Notes: generated by a model not told the origin, from the sequence alone. Positions 1-10,333 are shown, counted from the first letter of the stretch. The stretch is DNA of 64,000 nt from GCA-2731375 sp964590195 (GCA_964590195.1 CAZPWJ010000004.1:55964-119963); one strand, 5' to 3'. A program made the numbers and translations.

Positions 1-1
1 C

Positions 2-727
2 AGGCCGCTGCCCGACGATCTGGCACCGCCCGATATCGCCACCGCCTATCAGGTTCAGGACAAGTTGCAGGCCCTGTGGATTGAAGCCGGCGCTGGCGCG
101 GTGGCGGGCTGGAAAGTTGCCCTGACATCAAAGGTGATGCAGGAACTGCTTGGCGTGGCGCGGCCGTGTGAAGGGGCGATTTTCGCCAACCGGGTGCATC
201 AAGACGCCGCCACGCTGCCCCATGACGATTTCGTCAATATCGGCGTGGAATCCGAGATCGCGGTACGCATGGGCCGTGATCTGCCGGCCTCGGACGGCCC
301 CTACGATCAGGACAATATCGCCGGCGCGGTCGCGGCTTGCATGGCGGCGATCGAGATCGTTGACGATCAGGCTATCGACTATGCCTTGGTCGATGCGCCT
401 TTGCTGATTGCTGGCAATTCCTATAACGCCGGCTGTATCCTGGGGCCGGAGGTCGCGGACTGGCAGGATCTGGATCTGGCCGCGCTGCCGGGCCGTATGC
501 TGATCAACGGCGAGGTTGTGGGCGAAGGGGTCGGCGGCGACGCCCTGGGCCATCCCCTGGTGCCGCTGGCCTGGTTGGCCAACAATCTGAATGAACGGGG
601 CACCATGTTGCGGGCCGGCGATGTGGTTCTGACCGGCTCCATCGTCGCTACCAAATGGCTGCAACCGGGCGATGCCATGGTCACCGAGGTCGATGGCCTG
701 GGACGGGCCAGCCTGACCGTGACCTGA
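2..727 (+). CDS. 2-keto-4-pentenoate hydratase/FAH-family protein (5' partial)
   Basis: The frame is open from base 2, so the start codon lies outside the window. The protein looks like the MhpD/fumarylacetoacetate-hydrolase family, which hydrates or cleaves 2-oxo-enoic acids from ring-cleavage pathways using a divalent metal. Visible landmarks are 'GWKVALTS', the metal-ligand pair in 'GVESEIAVRMG', 'IEIVDD' and, near the C-terminus, 'LRAGDVVLTGS', in the family order. The stop is duplicated by a 13-bp tandem repeat. An acyl-CoA ligase follows after 39 bp, suggesting a shared catabolic operon. A decarboxylase of the same fold (4-oxalocrotonate type) is an alternative. Confidence 0.8.
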   Translation, partial: RPLPDDLAPPDIATAYQVQDKLQALWIEAGAGAVAGWKVALTSKVMQELLGVARPCEGAIFANRVHQDAATLPHDDFVNIGVESEIAVRMGRDLPASDGPYDQDNIAGAVAACMAAIEIVDDQAIDYALVDAPLLIAGNSYNAGCILGPEVADWQDLDLAALPGRMLINGEVVGEGVGGDALGHPLVPLAWLANNLNERGTMLRAGDVVLTGSIVATKWLQPGDAMVTEVDGLGRASLTVT

Positions 728-754
728 GCCCGTGACCTGAGCCCGTGACCTGAG
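719..754 (+). repeat. 13-bp tandem repeat across a stop codon
   Basis: The unit GTGACCTGAGCCC occurs at 719-731 and 732-744, with a third copy partly present at 745-754. The first copy carries the TGA stop of the upstream gene, so that stop is repeated downstream. It looks like replication slippage and has no obvious function. Confidence 0.8.
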
Positions 755-766
755 AAGGATTTAGAC

Positions 767-2326
767 ATGAGTAATTTGTATCAGGGATTGACCGGCGGCA
801 CGCTAATGCTGCGGGCCATGGCCCGTTGGGGCGACCGGGTTGCCTTCAGCGGTTATGGCGGCAGTTTCACCTATGCCCAATGCCGGGATCTGGTGGGCCG
901 CTATCAGGCGGTCATGCAGAGCGCGGGCGCGGTACGCGGGCAGCGCATCGCCTTGTTGAACGCCAACCGGGCCGAGGCTTGGCTGGCCGGTATCGCGGCT
1001 TTGGGGTTGGGTCTGTGCATGACGCCGCTGCACCCCTTGGGCGCGTTCGAGGATCAGCAGTTCATTCTGGAAGATGGCGAGATCGATTATCTGTTCGTGG
1101 ATACGGATAACTATCTCGAACGGGGCGCGGAATTGCTGGCCGCGACGCCGCGATTGCAAAAGGTCTTCACCCTTGGCCCGGCGGATTATGGCCTGGACCT
1201 GCGCGCGGGCGCCGAGGCCGCCGGCGCTGTCTCGCCGGTTTCGCTGGCCAGCCCGGATGATCAGGCCTGGCTCAGCTATACCGGCGGAACTACCGGTAAA
1301 TCAAAGGGGGCGATGCGCCGGCACCATTCCTATGTGGCCATGGTCAATGCGGTCACGGCCGATTTTGAATGGCCCGATGATACGGTCTATCTCTCCGTCG
1401 CGCCGATCTCTCACGTGGGCGGCACCAAAATTCCCACCACCCTGCTGCGCGGCGGGCGGGTGCACATGCATCACGGTTTTGATCCCGAAGCGGTGCTCAA
1501 TGATATTGGGACGGAGCGGATTTCGACGACGTTGCTGGTGCCGACAATGGTCAATATCCTGCTCGATCACCCGAAACTGGATGACGCCGATCTATCCAGT
1601 CTGGAATTGCTGATGTATGGCGCAGCGCCCATGTCGCCGACCCGCCTGTTGGAAGGTCTGGAGCGGATTGGCCCGGTGTTCTGCCAACTATACGGCCAGA
1701 CCGAGGGCTATCCCCTGACAGTGCTGCGCAAGGGCGATCACAACAAGGATGATGCGGATCTTTTCGCGGCTTGCGGCCATCCCTGCACTTCCGTCCAAGT
1801 TGCCTTGTTGGATGAAGACGGCAACGAGGTGCCGGCGGGCGAGGTGGGTGAAATCTGTGCCCAGGCGCCGCAGGTGATGGACGAATACTGGCAACGCCCG
1901 GAACAGACGGCGGAAACCCTGGCAAATGGCTGGCTGCATACGGGCGATATGGCCTATGCCGACGAGCGCGGCTTTCTCTATATCGTCGACCGCAAGAAAG
2001 ACATGATCATCACCGGCGGTTTCAACGTCTTTCCCCGAGAGGTGGAGGACGTGCTGACCACGGATCAGAACGTTGCCATGGCCGCGGTGATTGGCGTGCC
2101 CGATGATAAATGGGGCGAGGCGGTCAAGGCCGTGGTCATTCCCCGCCCAGGCGCCGAGATTGATGTGGACGCCCTGATCCAAAGGGTTCGTGACGCCAAG
2201 GGCGCGGTGCAGGCGCCGAAATCAGTGGATATCGTCGAGGAAATTCCCCTCACGCCCCTGGGCAAGCCGGACAAAAAGGCCCTGCGGGAGACCTATTGGG
2301 CCGGCCAGGGCCGCCGTGTGGGTTAA
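767..2326 (+). CDS. AMP-dependent acyl-CoA synthetase/ligase
   Basis: This 519-residue member of the ANL adenylate-forming superfamily should activate a carboxylic acid to its acyl-CoA via an acyl-AMP. The ATP-binding P-loop 'YTGGTTGKSKG' starts near residue 171, 'LYGQTEGYPL' is the A5 region, 'LHTGDMAY' and 'IVDRKKDMII' mark the hinge, and the catalytic C-terminal lysine lies in 'TPLGKPDKKALR'. The start has a GAGAAGG ribosome site. The gene sits between a hydratase and a DmdC-like dehydrogenase, so the CoA ester is probably oxidised by its neighbour. A DmdB-like role is possible but the substrate cannot be read. Confidence 0.88.
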   Translation: MSNLYQGLTGGTLMLRAMARWGDRVAFSGYGGSFTYAQCRDLVGRYQAVMQSAGAVRGQRIALLNANRAEAWLAGIAALGLGLCMTPLHPLGAFEDQQFILEDGEIDYLFVDTDNYLERGAELLAATPRLQKVFTLGPADYGLDLRAGAEAAGAVSPVSLASPDDQAWLSYTGGTTGKSKGAMRRHHSYVAMVNAVTADFEWPDDTVYLSVAPISHVGGTKIPTTLLRGGRVHMHHGFDPEAVLNDIGTERISTTLLVPTMVNILLDHPKLDDADLSSLELLMYGAAPMSPTRLLEGLERIGPVFCQLYGQTEGYPLTVLRKGDHNKDDADLFAACGHPCTSVQVALLDEDGNEVPAGEVGEICAQAPQVMDEYWQRPEQTAETLANGWLHTGDMAYADERGFLYIVDRKKDMIITGGFNVFPREVEDVLTTDQNVAMAAVIGVPDDKWGEAVKAVVIPRPGAEIDVDALIQRVRDAKGAVQAPKSVDIVEEIPLTPLGKPDKKALRETYWAGQGRRVG

Positions 2327-2391
2327 TCTCGGAAATGATGCAGGAAGCGGAAGCTTTGCCCAGTAAATTATTGTAAGAACACACCTACGCA

Positions 2392-2401
2392 GTAACGTTA
2401 C
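2392..2401. promoter_or_regulatory. Perfect 10-bp palindrome, possible operator
   Basis: GTAACGTTAC lies 36 bp upstream of the DmdC-like dehydrogenase start, in a 111-bp gap. Its symmetry and position suit a TetR-type operator, but no regulator gene is nearby and a 10-bp palindrome can arise by chance. Confidence 0.25.
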
Positions 2402-2437
2402 CGACCTCTCCACGAACCCCTGTCAGGGAGCCGAACC

Positions 2438-4279
<1,842 letters not shown>

Positions 4280-4300
4280 CGTAATCTGAGATTGATCCTA

Positions 4301-4366
4301 GCCACCCCCTCCCCCTTCCCGGCCACCCATTAATGGTACCCTGTGAGTGGCCGGGGAGGGGGTGGC
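4301..4366. repeat. Palindromic intergenic element, copy 1
   Basis: A 14-bp perfect stem (4301-4314 with 4353-4366) encloses a second 6-bp stem (GGCCAC 4321-4326 with GTGGCC 4347-4352) and a loop holding the palindrome CCATTAATGG. A second copy lies inverted at 55539-55621. The cores of the two copies share about 28 of 30 bases, whereas the long arms differ in sequence but are each self-complementary. This suggests a dispersed element or a structured RNA or terminator. Confidence 0.75.
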
Positions 4367-4396
4367 CCGGCGAATTCTATGGAATGGAAGTAAAAA

Positions 4397-5701
4397 ATGG
4401 CAAATACCGAAGTTGAATTCTGCGGCCTGAATTTCAAGAATCCCATGGTGGTTGCTTCCATCGAGCCGACCAACAGTCCGGATCTGATCAAGCAGTGCTT
4501 TGATGCCGGTGCCGGCGGCGCCATCGTCAAGACTCTGACGGATATGGAGGACATGGCGCAGCTGACGCAGAACTCCAAATACGCGGTCATGAACGCCCAG
4601 GGGAAGATTATCCATGGCAAGCCGGCCAAGGATTTCGTTTTCTACAGCCGCTCGGGCTATGCCTCCACCGCTTATAAAGAGTGGATCCCTTATCTCAAGG
4701 AATGCCAGGCTTATGGTGCCGAACGCGGCGCCCATCTGATCGGCAGTGTCGGGGCCAAGGAGATCGGCGGTTGGCGCGATATCTCCCGCACCATCGAGGA
4801 CTGCGGCCTGCCCATGGTGGAGCTGAATTTCGGCTGTCCCCATCCCGCCATGATGCCCGGCGTCCACGGCGGTTCCATGATTGGCCAGGACCCGGAGATG
4901 GCGGCGGAAGTTACCCGGCAAGTGGCGGAGGTTGTCGATATCCCCATCGTGGTCAAGTTGACCCCGGATCAGGCCGATCCCGTGGCCATCGCCCGCGCCG
5001 TCAAAGGGGCGGGGGCCGCCGCCGTTACCGCGACCAACCGCTATACCGGCTTTTCCATCGATATCGATACGGCAACGCCCCAGATAGGCGGCCCGGCGGG
5101 CATCGGCGGCACCTGGACCAAGCCATTGTCATTGCGTTGGGTGCACCGCATCCATCAGGAAATCGGCATGCCGGTGGCCGGTTCCAACGGCATCTTCGAT
5201 CATCGCGATGCCGTCGAATTCATCATGGCCGGTGCCGGCGTGGTGCAAATCGGCTCGGTCCTGATGATCAAGGGTATCAAATGGCTGACCAAGGTGATCG
5301 AGGGCATGGAACGCTTTATGGACGAAAAGGGCTATGAGGACATTCCGGCCATGCACGGCATCGCTTCGGCCCAGGCCGCCGGTGACTACAGCGAACAGTT
5401 CGCCCGCGCCCGGCGCCATGCCGTCATTGATCACGCCGCCTGCAAGAACCCGACCTGCACGGTCTGCATCCAGATGTGCTTCTATGAAGCGCTAAGCCAA
5501 TCCAACGGCAAGGTCGAGATGCATCCCGAAAGCTGCATTGGTTGCGAGCTGTGTTACGACGTCTGCCCGTTCGGCGCCATTGCCATGGCCGAGACAACGC
5601 CGGCCCAGTATGCGGCGGGTTACTACGATATTCCCGACGGTATTTTCGAAACCGGAAAGTTCACCACCCGGCGCAACAATCCCGAGTCCATAGACGGCTA
5701 G
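4397..5701 (+). CDS. PreA-like dihydropyrimidine dehydrogenase family Fe-S flavoprotein
   Basis: The 434-residue protein has an FMN-binding dihydroorotate-dehydrogenase-type barrel (about residues 1-320; 'ELNFGCPHPAMMPG', 'GSNGIFDHRDAVEFIMAGA'). Two [4Fe-4S] motifs follow, one starting at Cys349 (CKNPTCTVCIQMC) and one at Cys380 (CIGCELCYDVCP). This matches PreA, the catalytic subunit of bacterial NAD-dependent dihydropyrimidine dehydrogenase. Two points argue against that exact role: no PreT partner is adjacent, and where animal enzymes have the catalytic Cys ('LACGQ') this one reads 'SMIGQ'. It may reduce another substrate with electrons from a ferredoxin. The start has a GGAAGT ribosome site. 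Confidence 0.75.
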   Translation: MANTEVEFCGLNFKNPMVVASIEPTNSPDLIKQCFDAGAGGAIVKTLTDMEDMAQLTQNSKYAVMNAQGKIIHGKPAKDFVFYSRSGYASTAYKEWIPYLKECQAYGAERGAHLIGSVGAKEIGGWRDISRTIEDCGLPMVELNFGCPHPAMMPGVHGGSMIGQDPEMAAEVTRQVAEVVDIPIVVKLTPDQADPVAIARAVKGAGAAAVTATNRYTGFSIDIDTATPQIGGPAGIGGTWTKPLSLRWVHRIHQEIGMPVAGSNGIFDHRDAVEFIMAGAGVVQIGSVLMIKGIKWLTKVIEGMERFMDEKGYEDIPAMHGIASAQAAGDYSEQFARARRHAVIDHAACKNPTCTVCIQMCFYEALSQSNGKVEMHPESCIGCELCYDVCPFGAIAMAETTPAQYAAGYYDIPDGIFETGKFTTRRNNPESIDG

Positions 5702-5721
5702 CGGAGGGACCTCCCTCCTTC

Positions 5722-5815
5722 GTCATTGCCGGGCTTGACCCGGCAATCCATGTCAACTCCTGGCGCGCTATTGCAGCCGAGAACGCTGGATGCCCGGGTC
5801 AAGCCCGGGCATGAC
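5722..5815. repeat. RPE-like double-hairpin intergenic repeat, copy A
   Basis: Two perfect hairpins face each other: ATTGCCGGG-CTTGA-CCCGGCAAT (5725-5747) and TGCCCGGG-TCAAG-CCCGGGCA (5791-5811). The pair is flanked by GTCA and TGAC. This architecture recurs at 44106-44193 and, as a fragment, at 52389. Such repeats are common between convergent genes in alphaproteobacteria and may stop transcription of both neighbours. Confidence 0.85.
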
Positions 5816-5823
5816 AACGCGAG

Positions 5824-6582
5824 CTAGCGAAAATCAAAGCCCAGTTGCCTGAGTTGCTCGCGCAGGCCTTCGCGTAGCTGCGGCGAGAATTTCTTGTCCA
5901 TGTCATGGGTCCAGGAATCCGGCGTCGTGGGCATGCCGATACTTTTGTAATGGGCTTCCAGGGCGGCATCATAGTCGTCCAGGCTGCTGCCCGTATCCCG
6001 GTTGTCCCGCAAGGCGCCGAAACGTTCATAGTGGACCATGGTGGAATAATCCATGCGCGGCTTTTGCGGCGGTACCTGGTCGGGGAATCCCAGGCACATG
6101 CCGAACACGCAATAGACCTGGCTGGGCAGGCCCAGAATGCGCGCCGTGGCCACGGCATCATTGCGCAGGGCGCCGATCATGACGCCTTTCAGGCCAACGG
6201 ACTCGGCGGCCAGATAAGCCGACATGCCCACCAGCGCGGCATCAACGGAAGCGACCAGACCGACCTCCAGATTATTGTCCACCAGGGTATTGCCATGCTT
6301 GGCCAGGGCATATTCGATCCGGGTCAGATCGGCGCAAAAGGCTAGGAAGACTGGTGCATCCTCAACATGCTTTTGTCCGCCCGCCACCGTCGCCAGTTGC
6401 TTTCGAATAACCGGGTCCTGCACGATGACAACGCTGTAGGTCTGAATATTGGAAGACGTGGGCGCCCGGAACGAGGCTTGCAGAACTTGGTCGATCAGTT
6501 CCTCGGGTACCGGATCGTCCTTGTAGCTTCGCACGCTGACACGGTTGTTCAATAGCGCAATAGTCTCGCTGGCATCATTCAC
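5824..6582 (-). CDS. NfsA-like FMN nitroreductase/oxidoreductase
   Basis: The 252-residue protein looks like the NfsA/FRP class of NADPH-dependent FMN nitroreductases. Landmarks are 'NRVSVRSYKDDPVPEE' at the N-terminus, 'FRAPTSSNIQTYSVVIVQD' for FMN phosphate binding, 'SVGLKGVMIGALR' and the class signature 'GMCLGFPDQVPPQKPR'. It should reduce nitro-aromatics or quinones in the cytoplasm. A GTG start follows an AAGGAAG ribosome site. It is the last gene of a four-gene operon behind an aminotransferase and two acyl-CoA dehydrogenases. Confidence 0.85.
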   Translation of the reverse strand: MNDASETIALLNNRVSVRSYKDDPVPEELIDQVLQASFRAPTSSNIQTYSVVIVQDPVIRKQLATVAGGQKHVEDAPVFLAFCADLTRIEYALAKHGNTLVDNNLEVGLVASVDAALVGMSAYLAAESVGLKGVMIGALRNDAVATARILGLPSQVYCVFGMCLGFPDQVPPQKPRMDYSTMVHYERFGALRDNRDTGSSLDDYDAALEAHYKSIGMPTTPDSWTHDMDKKFSPQLREGLREQLRQLGFDFR

Positions 6583-6615
6583 GGGTATGGTCTTCCTTTA
6601 GAGTTTGTAGATTTT

Positions 6616-7896
6616 TCAGAGTGATTTCACGGCCGCCGCAAAGGCATCCAGGGTTTGCCTCACGTCGGCCTCGTCATGGGCCAGGGAAACATAGAACTTG
6701 CTGTCCCCTTTCAGGATGCCATGCTGGCGCAGAACGCCGTTAAAGCGTTGCGCCCGTTCGGCATCGTTGCCCTGCATGCCGCGATAATCCTTTACATCGC
6801 CATCGGTGAAAAAGACATCGAACAAGGGCGGCTCGCCCAGCACCACGGCGGGAATGCCGGCGCCTTGCAGCAGATCGTCCAGGCCCCGCATCAACTGCGT
6901 GCCGGTGGCGAAGATCTTCTCGTAGGCGCCGGGCCGGCGCAGGATCTCCAACGTCGCCAGACCCGCCACGGCGGCCACGGGATTGCCACTAAGCGTGCCG
7001 ATCTGCGGCATGAAGCTTTCGTCCGCCACGGCGTTCTTGTCGAAATGCGCCATGATGTCGGCTCCGCCCGCGATTGCCGCCAGGGGGAAACCGCCGCCGA
7101 TCACTTTGCCCATGGCGCAAAGATCCGGCGTCACGCCGTAATAGGCCTGGGCCCCGCCATAGGCGAAACGGAAACCGGTCACCACTTCGTCAAAGATCAA
7201 GGGAATGCCGTATTCCGTGGCCAGGTCGCGCAGGGTCTGCAGAAAGCCCGGTTCGGGGGGCAGCAGGCGCTGGAACGGCTCGACAATAATGCCGCCCAAT
7301 TCGTCGTGATGCTCCTTGATCAGGCTGGCCGCCGTATCGGCATCATTGAAGGGCGCGATCAGGACCTCGTCGCGAATGCGTTGCGGTATGCCTGCGGAAT
7401 CCGGTGCCGCCTGGGGGAAATTGCCCGGTCGTTTCGGTGCCATGCTCATCAGGGCATAGTCACTCATGCCGTGATAACCACCTTCGAATTTCAGGATCTT
7501 GTCGCGGCCACGGTGCGCGCGGGCCAGGCGCATGGCGTAGAACGTCGCTTCCGACCCGGTGGAGACAAAGCGGACCTTGTCGGCGCAGGCCACTGCATCG
7601 ACGATTTCGGCGGCCAGACGGATGCCGGCCTCGTTATTGGCAAAAAATGTCGTGCCGCGCTGTACCTGCTCCTGTACCGCCGCCAAGACTTCCTCGTTGC
7701 CATGGCCCACCAGCATGGGGCCGGAGCCGAGCAGGAAATCCACATACTCGTTGCCCGAGACATCCCAGACCCGGCCGCCTCGGCCTTCCTTGATGACAAT
7801 GTCGGATGCCAGATTGCCAAAGCCGCCCGCCGGCAAAACCTTTGCCGCCAGATCCACCAAAGCCTGTTCGTCGTCGCTACGTTTCAGATCGCTCAT
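6616..7896 (-). CDS. Class III (GSA-aminomutase-like) PLP aminotransferase
   Basis: The 426-residue fold-type I PLP enzyme most resembles glutamate-1-semialdehyde aminomutase-like transaminases. It shows 'NEYVDFLLGSGPMLVGHG', 'VSTGSEATFYAMRLARAH', 'IIVEPFQRLLPPEPGF', 'LIFDEVVTGFR' and the PLP lysine, about Lys264, in 'GKVIGGGFPLAA'. The ATG at 7896 is preferred over an upstream TTG because GGAAAA lies just before it. The operon places it between dehydrogenases and a nitroreductase, so a catabolic transaminase is likelier than tetrapyrrole synthesis. The amino donor and acceptor are unknown. Confidence 0.82.
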   Translation of the reverse strand: MSDLKRSDDEQALVDLAAKVLPAGGFGNLASDIVIKEGRGGRVWDVSGNEYVDFLLGSGPMLVGHGNEEVLAAVQEQVQRGTTFFANNEAGIRLAAEIVDAVACADKVRFVSTGSEATFYAMRLARAHRGRDKILKFEGGYHGMSDYALMSMAPKRPGNFPQAAPDSAGIPQRIRDEVLIAPFNDADTAASLIKEHHDELGGIIVEPFQRLLPPEPGFLQTLRDLATEYGIPLIFDEVVTGFRFAYGGAQAYYGVTPDLCAMGKVIGGGFPLAAIAGGADIMAHFDKNAVADESFMPQIGTLSGNPVAAVAGLATLEILRRPGAYEKIFATGTQLMRGLDDLLQGAGIPAVVLGEPPLFDVFFTDGDVKDYRGMQGNDAERAQRFNGVLRQHGILKGDSKFYVSLAHDEADVRQTLDAFAAAVKSL

Positions 7897-7926
7897 GATA
7901 TTTTCCAATAAGGCTATCGAACCATG

Positions 7927-9183
7927 TTACCGGACCATGTTTCGGGGTACATCCCGGAACGGACGGTCGGTATCGTTGCGGGGTTCCTTGGGCATTCCCA
8001 GGACGCGCTCGGAGATAATGTTGCGCTGGATCTCGTCCGTGCCGCCGGCAATCGATATGGCCGGGGTCGAGACCAGAATCTCGGCAATGACACCATCCAT
8101 GGGACTGTCGCTGCCGGTCAGCATGGCATCGGCGCCGGTGATCATGGTGTGCACATGGTTGCCCAGGCGCGCGACATGGCTGGCCGCCAGCTTGCCGATG
8201 GACCCTTCGGGGCCCTGGTTGCGGCCCAAAACAGCCGCGGCGCGGGCACGGCGCGCGGTCCACTCGGCGGATTTGGCCATGGTCAATAATTTGGCGATTT
8301 CCTGGCGCACCACGGGATCATCATATTTGCCGGTTTCCTTGGCCCGCTGGATCACCAGATCGACGCGTCCCATGCGCTGGGGATACCATTTGTAAGGCGC
8401 CATGGCATGGGCGATTTCCTCCCGCTCCTCCACATAGGCGCGTTCGGGGCGGTCCGTGCCCATGGCCCAGCGGCGCAGGCCGTCGGCGCCCCGGCGTTCG
8501 TGCATCAGGGTGGTGGTGGCGATCTTCCAGCCATCGCCCAGGCCCTCAACTTGGAATTCCGGCTCGATCACCGCGTCGGTGAAAAACACCTGATTGAACG
8601 AGGCATGGCCGTTCATCTGTTTCAGGGGCTGTACGTCGACCGCATCCTGGGTCATGTCCAGGACGAAATAGCTCAAGCCCTTGTGCTTGGGCACATCCCA
8701 ATCGGTACGCGCCAGCAACAGACCCCATTGGGCGTGATGGGCCGAAGTGGTCCAGACCTTCTGGCCGTTGATGATCCACTTGCCGTCTTTCAGATCGGCC
8801 CGTGTCACCGCACCCGCCAGGTCCGAGCCGCTGCCCGGTTCCGAGAACAGTTGGCACCAGGTGTCCTCGCCCGTGAGGATGCGGCGAAGGAACTTCTCCT
8901 TATGCATCTGGCTGCCATGTTCCAGCAGGGTGGCGGCGGCCAGCATGCGGATGCCGGCACGGGCCACGCCGATGGCGCCGATTTTCTGGAATTCCTCCTC
9001 TATTGCCGAGACCATGCCGTCGGGCAGGCCCCGGCCATACCATTCCTTGGGCCAGGCCGGCATGCCCCAGCCGGAATCGGCCAGCTTGTTACGCCATTCC
9101 ACCAGGCCCTGGTTGGGATCCCAATTTTCCTGCAGCCAGGCGCGGACTTCCGCAAGAACTTCAGCTTCGTTTATGTCGCTCAT
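7927..9183 (-). CDS. Acyl-CoA dehydrogenase, subunit-like (418 aa)
   Basis: The FAD-dependent acyl-CoA dehydrogenase fold is visible in 'WCQLFSEPGSGSDLAG', 'INGQKVWTTSAHHAQWG' and the C-terminal 'GGTDEIQRNIISERVLG'. The usual Glu of the 'YEGT' motif is Gly here. That is typical of the FadE-type subunits that pair with a second dehydrogenase polypeptide. A second dehydrogenase gene lies 10 bp upstream on the same strand, so a two-subunit enzyme is likely. A ribosome site (AGGA) precedes the ATG. Confidence 0.87.
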   Translation of the reverse strand: MSDINEAEVLAEVRAWLQENWDPNQGLVEWRNKLADSGWGMPAWPKEWYGRGLPDGMVSAIEEEFQKIGAIGVARAGIRMLAAATLLEHGSQMHKEKFLRRILTGEDTWCQLFSEPGSGSDLAGAVTRADLKDGKWIINGQKVWTTSAHHAQWGLLLARTDWDVPKHKGLSYFVLDMTQDAVDVQPLKQMNGHASFNQVFFTDAVIEPEFQVEGLGDGWKIATTTLMHERRGADGLRRWAMGTDRPERAYVEEREEIAHAMAPYKWYPQRMGRVDLVIQRAKETGKYDDPVVRQEIAKLLTMAKSAEWTARRARAAAVLGRNQGPEGSIGKLAASHVARLGNHVHTMITGADAMLTGSDSPMDGVIAEILVSTPAISIAGGTDEIQRNIISERVLGMPKEPRNDTDRPFRDVPRNMVR

Positions 9184-9193
9184 AATCCTGTCC

Positions 9194-10333
9194 TCAACCT
9201 TGCCAGCGCTGCAACATCAGTTCCCGGTGATAGCTGGGGTCGCCCAGAAACACCTCGGAACTTTTCGCGCGCTTGAACCACAAATGGGTATCGTTATCCC
9301 AGGTAAAGCCAATGCCGCCATGAATCTGGATGGTGTGGATGGCGGTCTGCATATAGGCTTCCGCCGCGCCAGCCTTGGCCAGCGATGCCATGGCGCCCAG
9401 CTCCTCGCCGCCGTCATGATCGCCATCGGCGGCGGCGGCGGCGTAATAGGCGGCGGATTTTGCCAGCTCCACATCGATCAGCATATCGGCTGATTTATGC
9501 TTCATGGTCTGGAACGAAGCGATGGTGCGGCCAAACTGCATGCGCAACTGGGCATAGTCCAATGCCTGTTCCCGCAGGGCCTCGGCCCCGCCGACCATTT
9601 CGTTGGCCAGACAGGCAACCGCCTGATCCAGGGTCTTGGCCAAGGGCGCCGCCGCGCCGCTTTCGCTGCCCAGCAACTGCGCGGAGACGCCGTTGAATTC
9701 CAGGCGGGCCAGCTTGCGGGTATCATCGACGCCTTGCAGGCGCCGGCTTGAAAGACCCTCCGCACCGCCTTGCACGGTGAAGAATGACAGACCCTCGTCG
9801 CCCGAAGTGCCCGGTGCCCGCGCCAGAACCACGATCAGTTCCGCCGTATGGCCATCCAACACGAAGCTCTTGACGCCATCCAGTTGATAGCCGCCATCGA
9901 CTTTGGATGCCGTCATCTGAACGCCATCCGTGTCCCAGCGGCCATTTTCCTCGGTGAAAGCCAGGGTGGCGCGGGTTTCGCCGGCGGCGATGGGCGGCAG
10001 CAGGGCTCGCTTTTGCTCTTCATCACCGGCATTCAGAATAGTGGTGGCCGCCAGCACGACAGTTGAGAAATAGGGCGCACAGAGCAGGCTGCGGCCCATT
10101 TCCTCCAGCACGATGGCCAGTTCTACATAGCCAAAGCCCTGGCCGCCGTATTCTTCCGGAATGTGAATGGCGGTGACGCCCAAATCCTGGCTCAACTGCC
10201 GCCAGATGTCTGGATCGTAGCCATCCTCGGTCTCCATCAGGCGGCGCACTTCCGTGGTCGGTGATTTTTCCGCCAGGAAACGCCTCAGGATCGAACGGAA
10301 TTCGGTCTGCTCATCGGTAAAACTAAAACTCAT
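9194..10333 (-). CDS. Acyl-CoA dehydrogenase, partner subunit (379 aa)
   Basis: The protein starts 'MSFSFTDEQTEFRSILRRF', a typical acyl-CoA dehydrogenase N-terminal helix. It continues with 'PEEYGGQGFGYVELAIVLEEMG', 'LAFTEENGRWD' and 'IHGGIGFTWDNDTHLWFKRA'. A longer reading upstream exists, but the ATG at 10333 has an AGGGAGG ribosome site and matches the family start. It is the first gene of the minus-strand operon running to 5824. Together with the adjacent 418-residue paralogue it probably forms a heteromeric dehydrogenase. The perfect palindrome GGCACGTGCC sits just before the start codon. Confidence 0.86.
   Translation of the reverse strand: MSFSFTDEQTEFRSILRRFLAEKSPTTEVRRLMETEDGYDPDIWRQLSQDLGVTAIHIPEEYGGQGFGYVELAIVLEEMGRSLLCAPYFSTVVLAATTILNAGDEEQKRALLPPIAAGETRATLAFTEENGRWDTDGVQMTASKVDGGYQLDGVKSFVLDGHTAELIVVLARAPGTSGDEGLSFFTVQGGAEGLSSRRLQGVDDTRKLARLEFNGVSAQLLGSESGAAAPLAKTLDQAVACLANEMVGGAEALREQALDYAQLRMQFGRTIASFQTMKHKSADMLIDVELAKSAAYYAAAAADGDHDGGEELGAMASLAKAGAAEAYMQTAIHTIQIHGGIGFTWDNDTHLWFKRAKSSEVFLGDPSYHRELMLQRWQG

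Noticed and set aside
6616..7896. hemL (tetrapyrrole synthesis)
   Set aside because: The operon contains acyl-CoA dehydrogenases and a nitroreductase and no heme genes. The fold alone does not prove a glutamate-1-semialdehyde substrate.
6655..7911. Long plus-strand open frame (418 aa)
   Set aside because: It is antisense to the class III aminotransferase, whose PLP motifs are unmistakable; the antisense translation is His/Gln/Gly-rich and matches nothing.
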